Assembly: GCF_024721975.1 (NCBI RefSeq)
Contig: NZ_JANQBB010000008.1
Span: forward strand, 218,672 to 282,671
Length of the DNA stretch: 64,000 nucleotides
Direction: 5' to 3'
From: Paenibacillus endoradicis
Lineage (GTDB): Bacteria; Bacillota; Bacilli; Paenibacillales; Paenibacillaceae
In this document: positions 29,947 through 38,869 of the stretch, piece by piece
Position numbering within the stretch: position 1 is the first letter of the stretch
Layout of the letters: the number at the start of each line of letters is the position of its first letter
Notes under the pieces: generated by a model
Seen by the model: only the letters and a program-made list of their open reading frames with translations
Told to the model about the DNA's origin: nothing
Databases searched by the model: none
Program-made: the position numbers and the translations under genes

Positions 29947-31134
29947 ATGAATATCCTGGTAGTTGATGATGAACATACAATACGAGATGGGGTGGCGCGG
30001 ACTATACAGACCGTGTATCCAAACTGGACTATTCATACAGCTGAATCTGGCGAGGCCGCCTTGCAGTATTTGGATATTATAGATTTTCATATAGTCATTA
30101 TGGATATTATGATGCCTGGTATGAGCGGTTTAGATTTGCTTCAACAAGGATCTACTCTCAACAAAAATATTCGCTGGATCGTCATTTCTGCTCATTCTGA
30201 TTTTCAATTTGCCCAAAAGGCTATTCGGTACGGAGCAAGAGATTATATATTGAAGCCCATAGGCAAGCCCAAGCTAATTGAACTCTTACAAAAACTTGAA
30301 ATTGAAATTAATGAAGAGAATTTTGTTAGACAATATAATCTGAAACTTCACAATTTACTGTTGCAAGCTAAGGAGATGGCTTTCAAGGAATGGATCTCCA
30401 GTAAGGATCCACATCATGAATACTTTAACTTGGATGCGTTTAGAGCACAGTTTGAACCCTGTATTGCAGTACTTGTCCATATATTATGTCCACCATTAAC
30501 ATCAGCCAATGTAATAACGCTTTCATCGCAAATTACTGAGCAATTGAATAAGTACGGTGAAGCATGGACGGTTCATTTGGAGAAGATGACCTTTATTACC
30601 TTATTTACTTCTGATTCCTTAAAGCAAACAAAGTTAATTGATGAGAGTATGTATCTTATGTTAGAGCAACAAATACAAGTACTTGGAAAGTGTGACATTC
30701 ATATTACAAATGTGGTAGATTCCTTTAGTTATTTACCAGAGCGGATCAATCAAATGCTAGATATGAAGAGCATTCCTCACCCAAAAGAAAGCTATTTATC
30801 AAGTGAAGAAGTCATTACTACAGCAATTCGATATATTGAAGATCATTATCAAGATAATCTTTCATTAGAGAAGGTAGCAGCAATTGTATATCTACATCCA
30901 GTCTATTTCAGTCAACTATTCAAGAAAATAACAGGTAAGGGATATAAAGATTTTGTTATTCAATTACGCTTAGATCAAGCCAAAAAATTATTAATTACCT
31001 CTCAATTGAAAGTTGTAGAAGTAGCGGAGCAAGTCGGATATAGTGATCTTCGACATTTCACGCAAATTTTCAGAAAAGTTGTACAATTGACTCCAAGTGA
31101 ATATCGTTCAAAAAATCGAATTATACATTGTTAA
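29947..31134 (+). CDS. YesN-type response regulator with AraC DNA-binding domain
   Basis: 395 aa. Receiver domain with D53 in VIMDIMMPGMSG and K in DYILKP; the C-terminal AraC domain (about 290-390) has LHPVYFSQLFKKITG and VAEQVGYSDLRHFTQIFRK. The linker is shorter than in the 534-aa and 539-codon paralogues in this window. It is intact, so it could in principle also serve promoters of the neighbouring interrupted regulator. Confidence 0.92.
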   Translation: MNILVVDDEHTIRDGVARTIQTVYPNWTIHTAESGEAALQYLDIIDFHIVIMDIMMPGMSGLDLLQQGSTLNKNIRWIVISAHSDFQFAQKAIRYGARDYILKPIGKPKLIELLQKLEIEINEENFVRQYNLKLHNLLLQAKEMAFKEWISSKDPHHEYFNLDAFRAQFEPCIAVLVHILCPPLTSANVITLSSQITEQLNKYGEAWTVHLEKMTFITLFTSDSLKQTKLIDESMYLMLEQQIQVLGKCDIHITNVVDSFSYLPERINQMLDMKSIPHPKESYLSSEEVITTAIRYIEDHYQDNLSLEKVAAIVYLHPVYFSQLFKKITGKGYKDFVIQLRLDQAKKLLITSQLKVVEVAEQVGYSDLRHFTQIFRKVVQLTPSEYRSKNRIIHC

Positions 31135-31183
31135 CATGAGATTCTATGTTGATTCATCTAATGAACAGGGAGGATAGAAGAAG

Positions 31184-32164
31184 ATGAGAATAGTGATGGG
31201 AGTTGATGGCGGTGGCAGTAAAACCTACACCGTCATCGTAAATGAAGAGGGAGATCTACTTGGGGAAGGCTTATCTCAAAGTGGTAATTATGAAATCGTA
31301 GGTCTTTCTCAAGCTATGGTTAATATTAAAGAGTCCATGGACTTAGCTTTACAGGAAGCAAATTTGAAAGAAGCTAATATAGATTTTGTTCAGTATGGAC
31401 TGGCAGGTGCCGACCGTCCACAAGATTTTGTGATGCTCAGCCGCGAACTTTCTAAATTTTCTTATGTCGCATGGGATTTAGTTAACGACGCAATGGAGGG
31501 ATTACGTATTGGTAGTACGGATTATACGGGCGTGGTCTTAATTTGTGGAAGTGGAACAAATGCAATAGGACGTAATGAAGTAGGTGAAATTGTTCAGATT
31601 GGTGGATTAGGGGAGATGTTTGGCGATAGAGCAGGGGGGAAATATCTCGCTGCAACAACATTTTCACTAGCGTTTCGTGCCTGGGAAGGTAGAGAAATTG
31701 CCACTTCCTTGACTAGCAAAATCCCTGAATTTTTCGGATTACAAACGATGCTTGAGGTAAGGGACCATATTTTAGATGCTGAGCTTGAATATATTCCTGA
31801 GCAGATAACAGTGGTCTTACACGAAGCAGCAAGCGAAGGTGATATGCTGTCTAGAGTATTGTTAGAACAAACTGGTAAAGAGCTTGGTTTAGCCGCTTTA
31901 GCGGTATTGGATAAATTAAGAAGTGCAATAGATGAGGCGATTCCAATTGTATTAATTGGAAGTGTGTTGCAAAAAGGACGTAGCCCTTATCTTTTAATGT
32001 ACTTAAAGAAAACAATTCAGAAAAAATATAAGGAAGCACAGTTGTTCATACCTGAAATGGTTCCGGTATATGGAGCGGTAATGCTAGCAATGGATCAATT
32101 GTCAATCCCTTTGGCGCCAAGTTTGTCTGAAAAATTTATTCAATATGGAGGTTACAGTAAATGA
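31184..32164 (+). CDS. BadF/BadG-type ATPase, probable N-acetylglucosamine/glycoside kinase
   Basis: ASKHA-fold sugar kinase, 326 aa. Phosphate-1 motif VDGGGSKTYTVI, phosphate-2 motif VLICGSGTNAIG, then GGLGEMFGDRAGGK. Members phosphorylate N-acetylglucosamine or similar sugars. GGGAGG precedes the ATG, and the gene overlaps the GH4 gene by 4 bp (ATGA), so the two are translationally coupled. Inferred role: an ATP-dependent supply of phosphorylated glycoside for the GH4 enzyme, replacing the PTS. Confidence 0.83.
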   Translation: MRIVMGVDGGGSKTYTVIVNEEGDLLGEGLSQSGNYEIVGLSQAMVNIKESMDLALQEANLKEANIDFVQYGLAGADRPQDFVMLSRELSKFSYVAWDLVNDAMEGLRIGSTDYTGVVLICGSGTNAIGRNEVGEIVQIGGLGEMFGDRAGGKYLAATTFSLAFRAWEGREIATSLTSKIPEFFGLQTMLEVRDHILDAELEYIPEQITVVLHEAASEGDMLSRVLLEQTGKELGLAALAVLDKLRSAIDEAIPIVLIGSVLQKGRSPYLLMYLKKTIQKKYKEAQLFIPEMVPVYGAVMLAMDQLSIPLAPSLSEKFIQYGGYSK

Positions 32165-33474
32165 AGAAGATACCATTAAAAGTAGCTGTTATTGGTGGTG
32201 GTTCATCCTACACTCCAGAACTGATAGAAGGCTTTATTAAGCATTATGATGAATTTCCTATTAAAGAATTGTATCTTGTCGATGTAGCAAAGGGTATAGA
32301 TAAATTAAATATAATAGGTGCAATGGCTAAACGTATGTTTGCAAAGGCTCGTATTGATATTAATATTCAGACCACTTTAGATCGTCGAGAAGCTATTAAA
32401 GATGCGACGTTTGTTTCTACACAGATTAGAGTAGGTCAATTAGAAGCGAGAGCACTAGATGAGCGTATTCCTGTTGAACTTGGGTTAATAGGTCAAGAGA
32501 CAACGGGTGCCGGTGGATTTGCTAAGGCGTTACGCACAATTCCAGTTATTTTAGATATATGTAAAGATATTCGTGAGCTAGCACCCGACGCTTTTATGTT
32601 GAATTTTACTAATCCTGCAGGTTTAGTGACAGAAGCAGTAATTAAATATGGCGGTGTAAAATCAATAGGTTTATGTAATCTACCTATTGGTCTACAAATG
32701 CAAATTGCCGAACTATGCAATGTTGATGTGGCTGAGGTTCAAATTGAAATGGTAGGGATAAATCATTTAAACTGGACTACGCGCATTATCGTTAGTGGGG
32801 AAGATATTACAGAACAATTTCTCTCAGAATCAGCCAGTGGACCAGGTCTTAATATGAAAAATATTCCTGATTTAGATTGGGATTCGCAATTTTTGCAGTC
32901 GTTAAAAGCTTTACCATGTCCGTATCATCGCTATTACTACATGAGAGATGAGGTACTAGAGAAGCAAATTGAAGATTATAAAAGTGGAAATACTCGAGCA
33001 GAAACCGTGATGCAGCTAGAAGCAGAACTATTTGAATTATATAAAGATGAGGCGCTAGATATTAAACCACTACAATTAGAGCAAAGAGGTGGAGCATATT
33101 ATTCGGAAGTTGCCGTCAATTTAATGACTGCTATATATAATAACAAGAAAAATATTCAGATTGTTAACGTGCGTAATAACGGAATTATATCATGTCTGCC
33201 AGATGATGCTTCCATTGAAGTAAATGCTGTAATTGACGCCAATGGTGCACACCCTCTTGCATTAACAGGTCAGCCAGGCCCGCAAATACGTGGCCTATTA
33301 CAAGCAGTAAAAGCTTATGAAGAATTAGCAGTAGAGGCAGCTGTACACCGCAGCTATGATGTAGCATTACAAGCATTATGTGTTCATCCTTTGATTGGAT
33401 CAGCCGCAAAGGCAAAAGCGGTATTAGATCGCTTACTTGAAGCACATAAATCATATATACCTAAATTTTCATAA
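32161..33474 (+). CDS. GH4 6-phospho-beta-glucosidase-type enzyme (NAD, metal dependent)
   Basis: 437 aa. The N-terminal NAD motif is VIGGGSSYTPELIEG. Metal ligands are C172 in LCNLPIG and H202 in GINHLNW, the spacing of phospho-beta-glucosidases of this family. GH4 enzymes cleave by an oxidation-elimination route and most need a 6-phosphorylated substrate. Here the neighbour is an importer plus kinase rather than a PTS, so the substrate would be phosphorylated after entry. The exact sugar is unknown. Confidence 0.9.
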   Translation: MKKIPLKVAVIGGGSSYTPELIEGFIKHYDEFPIKELYLVDVAKGIDKLNIIGAMAKRMFAKARIDINIQTTLDRREAIKDATFVSTQIRVGQLEARALDERIPVELGLIGQETTGAGGFAKALRTIPVILDICKDIRELAPDAFMLNFTNPAGLVTEAVIKYGGVKSIGLCNLPIGLQMQIAELCNVDVAEVQIEMVGINHLNWTTRIIVSGEDITEQFLSESASGPGLNMKNIPDLDWDSQFLQSLKALPCPYHRYYYMRDEVLEKQIEDYKSGNTRAETVMQLEAELFELYKDEALDIKPLQLEQRGGAYYSEVAVNLMTAIYNNKKNIQIVNVRNNGIISCLPDDASIEVNAVIDANGAHPLALTGQPGPQIRGLLQAVKAYEELAVEAAVHRSYDVALQALCVHPLIGSAAKAKAVLDRLLEAHKSYIPKFS

Positions 33475-33486
33475 GAGATTTGGAAA

Positions 33487-33530
33487 ATATAGCTCCCGAT
33501 CGAATATGTTCGATCGGGAGCTATATTTAT
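33487..33530 (+). terminator. strong terminator after the GH4 gene
   Basis: ATATAGCTCCCGATCGAA (33487-33504) is perfectly complementary to 33509-33526 around TATG, with a TTTAT tail. Confidence 0.85.
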
Positions 33531-33555
33531 ACCACGATGTTTCACCTTGATTATA

Positions 33556-33583
33556 GAAAACCTATGTTGCCTCAAACGTAGGT
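33556..33583 (+). terminator. second terminator hairpin
   Basis: AAACCTA-GTT and AAC-TAGGTTT form a stem with a T/G mismatch, followed by CTTTTTG. It backs up the preceding hairpin and isolates the sialic-acid operon. Confidence 0.65.
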
Positions 33584-33660
33584 TTCTTTTTGTTTCTGTG
33601 TATACATACGATAATTCTATTATTGTCTATAAAAAGTTAATAGAATTAACTCAAAGTATT

Positions 33661-33780
33661 ATAATAATGTTATATTTTATTACATTGATGTAACATTAAC
33701 ACCCCAAATGTAAAATCAGGGGGATTTTCACATTTACAAAAACATAATACGATTAAATTACGAATTGAGCAACAGTAAAT
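33661..33780 (+). promoter_or_regulatory. conserved promoter block, copy B (upstream of sialic-acid operon)
   Basis: Homologous to 20156-20278 almost without gaps. Contents: imperfect inverted repeat AATGTTAT-N5-ATTACATT (33666-33686), direct repeats ATGTAACATTA (33688-33698) and ATGTAAAATCA (33708-33718) 20 bp apart, GGGGGAT where a -35 would be, and CATAAT (33743-33748). It ends about 40 bp before the binding-protein gene. Confidence 0.7.
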
Positions 33781-33817
33781 ATTGCATTAATTCAATAAGA
33801 AATCAGGGGGAACAGTA

Positions 33818-35224
33818 ATGAAAATGTTGAAGCGAAAATCTTTATTGTTAATGGTAGTGGTTTTACTTGTGTCATTGGTTTCCGCGTGTTCTGGAAATAA
33901 CAATGGTGGAAATGGCAATGCGGGTAATACTAACGCATCAGCTACACCTACACCAACAGTAGAAGTTACTGCAGATACTGCAGAACCAGTAGAAATTACT
34001 TGGTGGAACTTCCCTAACTTTACAGCTTTAGATGGTGAAGTAGGAAAATTCGAGAAACAAATTATTGCTGCTTTCAATGAAAAACATCCTGAAATTACTG
34101 TAAATCTTGAAATGTTAACGTTTGATGGTGGTCCTGAAAAATTAAACGTTGCTATAGCGACATCAACGGCTCCTGATGTTATCTATGACGCTCCAGGTCG
34201 AATTATAGATTGGGCGAAAAAAGGTTTGCTAGCTCCTATCGATGATATGTTCACAGATGAGGTAAAAGCAGATATTACTCCTGCAATTGTAGAGCAATCA
34301 TCTGTAGATGGAACGATGTATATGTACCCGTTCAATACTGGTCCATTTACAATGGCAGTGAATAAAACTTTATTTGAAGATATCGGGGCATTAGATTTAT
34401 TGCCACTTGATTCAGAAGATCGTACTTGGACTGTAGCAGAGTTTGAAGCTGCCCTAAAAGCAGTTAAAGAAAAAGCTCCAGATGTTATTCCGGTAGGATT
34501 CTATGCGAAATCTCAAGCAGGGGATCAAGGTACACGTGGATTCCTAACTAACTTAGCAGGTTCAACATTCCTTAACGATACAAATGATGGCATTGCGCTG
34601 AACAATGAAGGTGGCGTTGCTGCGCTTGAGTGGATTATGAATGCATCTAAAGAAGGATTGTTAGCTCAAGGGGCGGCATCTATGGCTGCTTCTGATCATA
34701 ACGACTTATTTTTACAAGGCAAGATGGCATTTGCAATTAACTATTCAGCAGTGTTGAAAACTCAATTTGCACCAAACAAAGCTTCTGATTTCGAAGATAT
34801 TTTATTACCATATCCTACGGTTGATGGTTCTGCTCCAAAACTTGAGCCTTTCCTAGGAGGTCTATCCATTTTTGATAATGATGATGCTGCAAAAGTAGAA
34901 GCTTCTAAGAAATTTGTTGATTTCATAGTTAATGACCCTGAGTGGAGTATTACAGCGCTTAAACAAACAGGTGGATTATCTGCACGTAACTCTATTACTG
35001 GTATTTATGAAGGATCCGAATACGCATATTCAGAATTAGCTCGTAAATTCATTACAACGCCGCCAACTATTGCTGATGGTTATGCTGAAATTCGTACGTA
35101 TTGGTTCCCAGCACTGCAAAAAGTATTATTAAATACTGCTTCTGCAGCTGATGCTCTTGCCGAATTTGAAACACTTGGCAACGAAGCTATTGCAAAAGGT
35201 AAAGCCACTCGTATTAGTAATTAA
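33818..35224 (+). CDS. CUT1 ABC substrate-binding lipoprotein, probable sialic-acid binding (SatA-like)
   Basis: 468 aa, lipobox VSAC with C24, Gly/Asn/Thr-rich linker, then a binding-protein fold (ITWWNFPNFTAL at the start, TSTAPDVIYDAPGRIIDW). GGGGGA precedes the ATG. It heads an operon with two permeases and nanE-nanA-nanK, so N-acetylneuraminate is the likely ligand, as for pneumococcal SatABC, which likewise uses an ATPase encoded elsewhere. Confidence 0.88.
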   Translation: MKMLKRKSLLLMVVVLLVSLVSACSGNNNGGNGNAGNTNASATPTPTVEVTADTAEPVEITWWNFPNFTALDGEVGKFEKQIIAAFNEKHPEITVNLEMLTFDGGPEKLNVAIATSTAPDVIYDAPGRIIDWAKKGLLAPIDDMFTDEVKADITPAIVEQSSVDGTMYMYPFNTGPFTMAVNKTLFEDIGALDLLPLDSEDRTWTVAEFEAALKAVKEKAPDVIPVGFYAKSQAGDQGTRGFLTNLAGSTFLNDTNDGIALNNEGGVAALEWIMNASKEGLLAQGAASMAASDHNDLFLQGKMAFAINYSAVLKTQFAPNKASDFEDILLPYPTVDGSAPKLEPFLGGLSIFDNDDAAKVEASKKFVDFIVNDPEWSITALKQTGGLSARNSITGIYEGSEYAYSELARKFITTPPTIADGYAEIRTYWFPALQKVLLNTASAADALAEFETLGNEAIAKGKATRISN

Positions 35225-35236
35225 GTAGAACATTAG

Positions 35237-35265
35237 GAAAGGAGTAGCAATATGCTACTCCTTCC
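35237..35265 (+). terminator. intercistronic hairpin between binding protein and permease
   Basis: GGAA-GGAGTAGCA (35237-35249) pairs with TGCTACTCC-TTCC (35253-35265). There is no T-run, so mRNA stabilisation of the binding-protein segment is more likely than termination. The position is equivalent to the hairpin at 10403. Confidence 0.6.
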
Positions 35266-35294
35266 GATTCAAAGAGCAGATTGGAGAGAATGAT

Positions 35295-36197
35295 ATGTCG
35301 ACTGCAGCGCTCAAACCGAAATCCCCTCGAAAGTTTAAACGTGAATGGCTAACAAGTTATTTATTTTTATTACCAGCTCTATCATTTTTCCTTATGTTTG
35401 TTGCTTATCCGATGGTACATGGTATTTACATTAGTTTTTTTGATTACAACTTAACAAGTTTTGAATTTATTGGTTTTGATAACTATGTGACATTATTTAA
35501 GGATAAAAATTTTCATCAATCTGTAATTAATACAGTGGTTTTAGTTCTAGTAGCCGTACCTATTGTTATTGGATTTTCAGTCTTTGCGGCAATGACGATT
35601 TACAAAAAACATGAATTGCTTCGATCTTTATTTAGAGGAATTTTTTATTTGCCGGCAGTTACTTCAGTCGTATCTGTAACCGTTGTGTGGAACTGGATCT
35701 ATCATCCTAACTTTGGTATTTTGAATTACTTAACTGGACTCGTTGGCATGAAGCCTATTTTTTGGTTAGGTGACCCTAACACCGCTCTAATGGCCATTAC
35801 AGCAATATTGATTACGACTTCTGTGGGTCAACCTATCATTTTGTATGTGGCAGCACTAGGAAACATTCCTATTTCATACATTGAAGCAGCACAGCTAGAT
35901 CGTGCTAGTTCGAGACAAATATTTACGAAGATTATTTGGCCAATGTTAATGCCGACTAATTTATATGTAATTGTTATTACGACGATTAACACTTTCCAAT
36001 GTTTCAGTCTTATTCAACTATTAACTTCTGGCGGACCTATATATAAAACATCAACTGTTATGTATAGCGTATATGAACAAGCATTCTCATTTGGTAATTT
36101 TGGACTTGCTTCAGCAATGGGCGTTTTTCTAGCAATTATCATTGGTATCATATCAATCATTCAGTTTAAGTTCTTAGGTAGCGATGTGGAATACTAG
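35295..36197 (+). CDS. CUT1 ABC permease (MalF-like), sialic-acid importer
   Basis: 300 aa, six hydrophobic segments; its EAA loop (EAAQLDRASSRQIFTKI) has Arg where most relatives have Gly (DGAS to DRAS). GGAGAG precedes the ATG. The next permease follows after 12 bp. Confidence 0.9.
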   Translation: MSTAALKPKSPRKFKREWLTSYLFLLPALSFFLMFVAYPMVHGIYISFFDYNLTSFEFIGFDNYVTLFKDKNFHQSVINTVVLVLVAVPIVIGFSVFAAMTIYKKHELLRSLFRGIFYLPAVTSVVSVTVVWNWIYHPNFGILNYLTGLVGMKPIFWLGDPNTALMAITAILITTSVGQPIILYVAALGNIPISYIEAAQLDRASSRQIFTKIIWPMLMPTNLYVIVITTINTFQCFSLIQLLTSGGPIYKTSTVMYSVYEQAFSFGNFGLASAMGVFLAIIIGIISIIQFKFLGSDVEY

Positions 36198-36209
36198 GAG
36201 GCGATCACA

Positions 36210-37106
36210 TTGAAAGCTCAGATTGAAGCAAATATAGGCACTAAGTTTAATAATTCTAAAAATAAAGAAGTGAAAAAAAAGTCCTTTTTGAAAAATTTAA
36301 CTCCAGGTAACGTTATTTCTATGATCATCCTTAGTATGTTCTCGATCGTATTTATTTTTCCGTTTTACTGGATTGTTACTGGCGCTTTCAAAATTCAAGT
36401 TGTAGCAACGCAAATACCACCACAGTGGTTTCCACTAGACATTGTTATGGATAACTGGGTCACTTTATTCAAAAATCCAGTTACTCGTTGGACATTCAAT
36501 AGCTTCTTTATAGCAATTTCAGAAATGGTACTCATTTGTTTAGTATCGACTACGGCAGGTTTTGTGCTAGCGAAGAAACAATTCCCTGGTAGAAAAATCA
36601 TTTTTACGGTTTTAATAGCAGCCATGGCTTTACCTAAGCAAGTTATTCTAGTTCCTTTATTTACTCTATTAGCGAAATTAGGGTGGATTAATACATTCAG
36701 AGGACTAATATTACCTGCAATAGGTTGGCCGTTCGGTGTGTTTCTAATGAAGCAATTCTCACAAACGATTCCAACTGAAATATTGGAGGCCGCGAAAATC
36801 GACGGTTGTTCAGAATTTCGTTCCTTTGTAACGATTGCATTACCACTGCTTAAACCAGCTATTGGAGCATTAGCCATCTTTACATTTATGACTAGCTGGA
36901 ATGACTACTTCAGTCAATTAATTATTACACGCTCTACTGACATGATGACTCTACCTTTAGGAATAGCAACAATGCAAGGGGAGTATCGCACAGATTATGG
37001 TGTAATGATGGCTGGTGCGGCACTAGCTTCATTACCGATGTTGACGATTTTTATATTATTCCAAAAATCATTTACTCAAGGTATTACTTTAGGAGCGGTG
37101 AAGTGA
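36210..37106 (+). CDS. CUT1 ABC permease (MalG-like), sialic-acid importer
   Basis: 298 aa from a TTG start with AGGAGG eight bases upstream. A charged N-terminal tail of about 28 residues precedes six hydrophobic segments. EAA loop EAAKIDGCSEFRSFVTI, C-terminus QGITLGAVK. Second membrane subunit of the nan importer. Confidence 0.9.
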   Translation: MKAQIEANIGTKFNNSKNKEVKKKSFLKNLTPGNVISMIILSMFSIVFIFPFYWIVTGAFKIQVVATQIPPQWFPLDIVMDNWVTLFKNPVTRWTFNSFFIAISEMVLICLVSTTAGFVLAKKQFPGRKIIFTVLIAAMALPKQVILVPLFTLLAKLGWINTFRGLILPAIGWPFGVFLMKQFSQTIPTEILEAAKIDGCSEFRSFVTIALPLLKPAIGALAIFTFMTSWNDYFSQLIITRSTDMMTLPLGIATMQGEYRTDYGVMMAGAALASLPMLTIFILFQKSFTQGITLGAVK

Positions 37107-37125
37107 ACTACCAAATTAACATGAA

Positions 37126-37161
37126 GGTTCAAAAAGCGGGCTTTCAGAACTACCTATATTA
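37126..37161 (+). repeat. GGTTCAAAAAGC-type intergenic word, copy 1
   Basis: GGTTCAAAAAGCGGGCTTTC with downstream ACTACC resembles 60849-60888 (GGTTCAAAAAGCCGCATTCG, then AGCTACC). Both lie just after a stop codon, in read-out KVQKA(G/A)F. Possible small dispersed repeat family. Confidence 0.4.
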
Positions 37162-37175
37162 GGGGGTTGATTGTA

Positions 37176-37859
37176 ATGTTATCATCCATCAAGGGCGGCT
37201 TAATTGTTTCGTGCCAAGCTTTAGAAAATGAGCCGTTGCATAATCCTTATATTATGAGCAGAATGGCATATGCGGCATATTTGGGCGGAGCAGTTGGCAT
37301 ACGTGCTAACTCCAAAATAGATATTGAAACGATTAAAGAAGAGCTACAATTACCTGTCATTGGGATCGTCAAACGAGATTATGATGATAGTGATGTTTTT
37401 ATAACTGCTACTCAGCAAGAAATTAATGAATTACTCGCAAGTGGCTGCGAAATGATTGCTTTAGACAGTACAATACGTTCTCGTCCTCATGGGGAAACAA
37501 TCGAACAGTTAATTGCTCATGTGAGAAGTGTTAGTCCAACGACCCAATTAATGGCTGATATTTCTACTGTAGAAGAAGCAATATTAGCACAAACACTTGG
37601 GTTTGATTGTGTTTCAACAACATTATATGGTTATACCGCGCAAACCTCAGGTTTGAAATTATATGAAAATGATTTTGAATTTCTTAAAGAGGTCATAAGT
37701 AGTGTAGATATTCCTATTATTGCTGAAGGGAATGTGATCACACCAGAGATGTTCAAACGATGTCTACAATTGGGTGCATACTCTGCTGTTGTCGGCGGTG
37801 CAATAACAAGACCTATGGAAATTACGAAACGTTTTGTTGCGATGATTGATTCATACTAA
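37176..37859 (+). CDS. nanE: N-acetylmannosamine-6-phosphate 2-epimerase
   Basis: Converts ManNAc-6-P to GlcNAc-6-P in sialic-acid catabolism; 227 aa TIM barrel. The ATG at 37176 is chosen because GGGGG lies 9 bases upstream, and it places the catalytic lysine of GIVKRDY at K66, the number reported for the clostridial enzyme. Other family motifs: [33 protein letters not shown]. It is co-directional with nanA and nanK. Confidence 0.93.
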   Translation: MLSSIKGGLIVSCQALENEPLHNPYIMSRMAYAAYLGGAVGIRANSKIDIETIKEELQLPVIGIVKRDYDDSDVFITATQQEINELLASGCEMIALDSTIRSRPHGETIEQLIAHVRSVSPTTQLMADISTVEEAILAQTLGFDCVSTTLYGYTAQTSGLKLYENDFEFLKEVISSVDIPIIAEGNVITPEMFKRCLQLGAYSAVVGGAITRPMEITKRFVAMIDSY

Positions 37860-37919
37860 TATATCGTAACTTAAATCATATTCTTACACTCTATGGATAG
37901 ATAAGAAGGAGAACGTAAC

Positions 37920-38831
37920 ATGAGAACTGATCAATTATTTGGTGTTATTCCTGCTTTTTATGCATGCTATGACGACGAAGGAGAAATTTCACCTTCTCGT
38001 ACAGAGGCACTAGCAATTTATTTATATGAAAAAAATGTTCAAGGGCTTTATGTAGGTGGAAGTTCAGGTGAATGCATTTATCAAAATTTAGAAGAGCGTA
38101 AAGCAGTTCTAACTCATGTTGCTACCTATATGCGTGGGAAATTAGCCTTAATTGCACATGTAGGTGCACCATCAACTCGCGATAGTATTGCTCTTGCGAA
38201 GCATGCGGAAAGTTTAGGGTACGATGCAATTTCCGCAATACCACCTATTTACTTTAAGTTACCTGATGACTCTGTACTGCAATATTGGAATGATATTATG
38301 GAGCATTGTTCATTGCCATTTATCGCATACAATATCCCGCAAACAACAGGCTATACATTAACCCCGAGTGTCTTCTCAAAGTTAATTGAAAACGATAAAG
38401 TTATTGGTGTTAAAAACTCATCCATGCCAACGATGGATATTGAACGTTTCAAACGTGTAGGTGGTGCGGACACATTAGTATTTAACGGACCAGATGAACA
38501 ATTTGTATCAGGTTTAATGATGGGGGCAAATGGTGGTATTGGTGGAACTTATGCTGCAATGCCTGAGTTATTTCTTAAAGCAATAGAGTTAGTGAAACAA
38601 GGTGATATGGCAACAGCGATATCACTTCAAAGTGATATTAATGAGATTATAGTTAAGCTTTGTTCTTGCCAAGGACATATGTACGCAGCAATTAAGGACG
38701 TACTAGCAATAAGAGGTGTTATTGTTGGGGGAGTGAGAAAACCACTTGCATCGACAACGGTAGAAGATGTTGATATGATCATGGGCATCGTTAACCTAAT
38801 TGACCAAACTATTGAGAAGTACGTAAATTAA
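37920..38831 (+). CDS. nanA: N-acetylneuraminate lyase
   Basis: Cleaves N-acetylneuraminate to ManNAc plus pyruvate through a Schiff base; 303 aa, DHDPS superfamily. K165 (GVKNSS) and Y137 (AYNIPQTTG) have the same residue numbers as in E. coli NanA. GGSSGE is the pyruvate carboxylate-binding loop. AGGAGA precedes the ATG. It lies between nanE and nanK. Confidence 0.95.
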   Translation: MRTDQLFGVIPAFYACYDDEGEISPSRTEALAIYLYEKNVQGLYVGGSSGECIYQNLEERKAVLTHVATYMRGKLALIAHVGAPSTRDSIALAKHAESLGYDAISAIPPIYFKLPDDSVLQYWNDIMEHCSLPFIAYNIPQTTGYTLTPSVFSKLIENDKVIGVKNSSMPTMDIERFKRVGGADTLVFNGPDEQFVSGLMMGANGGIGGTYAAMPELFLKAIELVKQGDMATAISLQSDINEIIVKLCSCQGHMYAAIKDVLAIRGVIVGGVRKPLASTTVEDVDMIMGIVNLIDQTIEKYVN

Positions 38832-38869
38832 CCGCGAATAGCAATGATCTTTGAAGTGAGGTTATGCTC

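Noticed and set aside
36395..36877. 160-aa open frame on the minus strand
   Set aside because: Lies wholly inside the nan permease gene, has no ribosome site or recognisable protein features, and is an antisense shadow.
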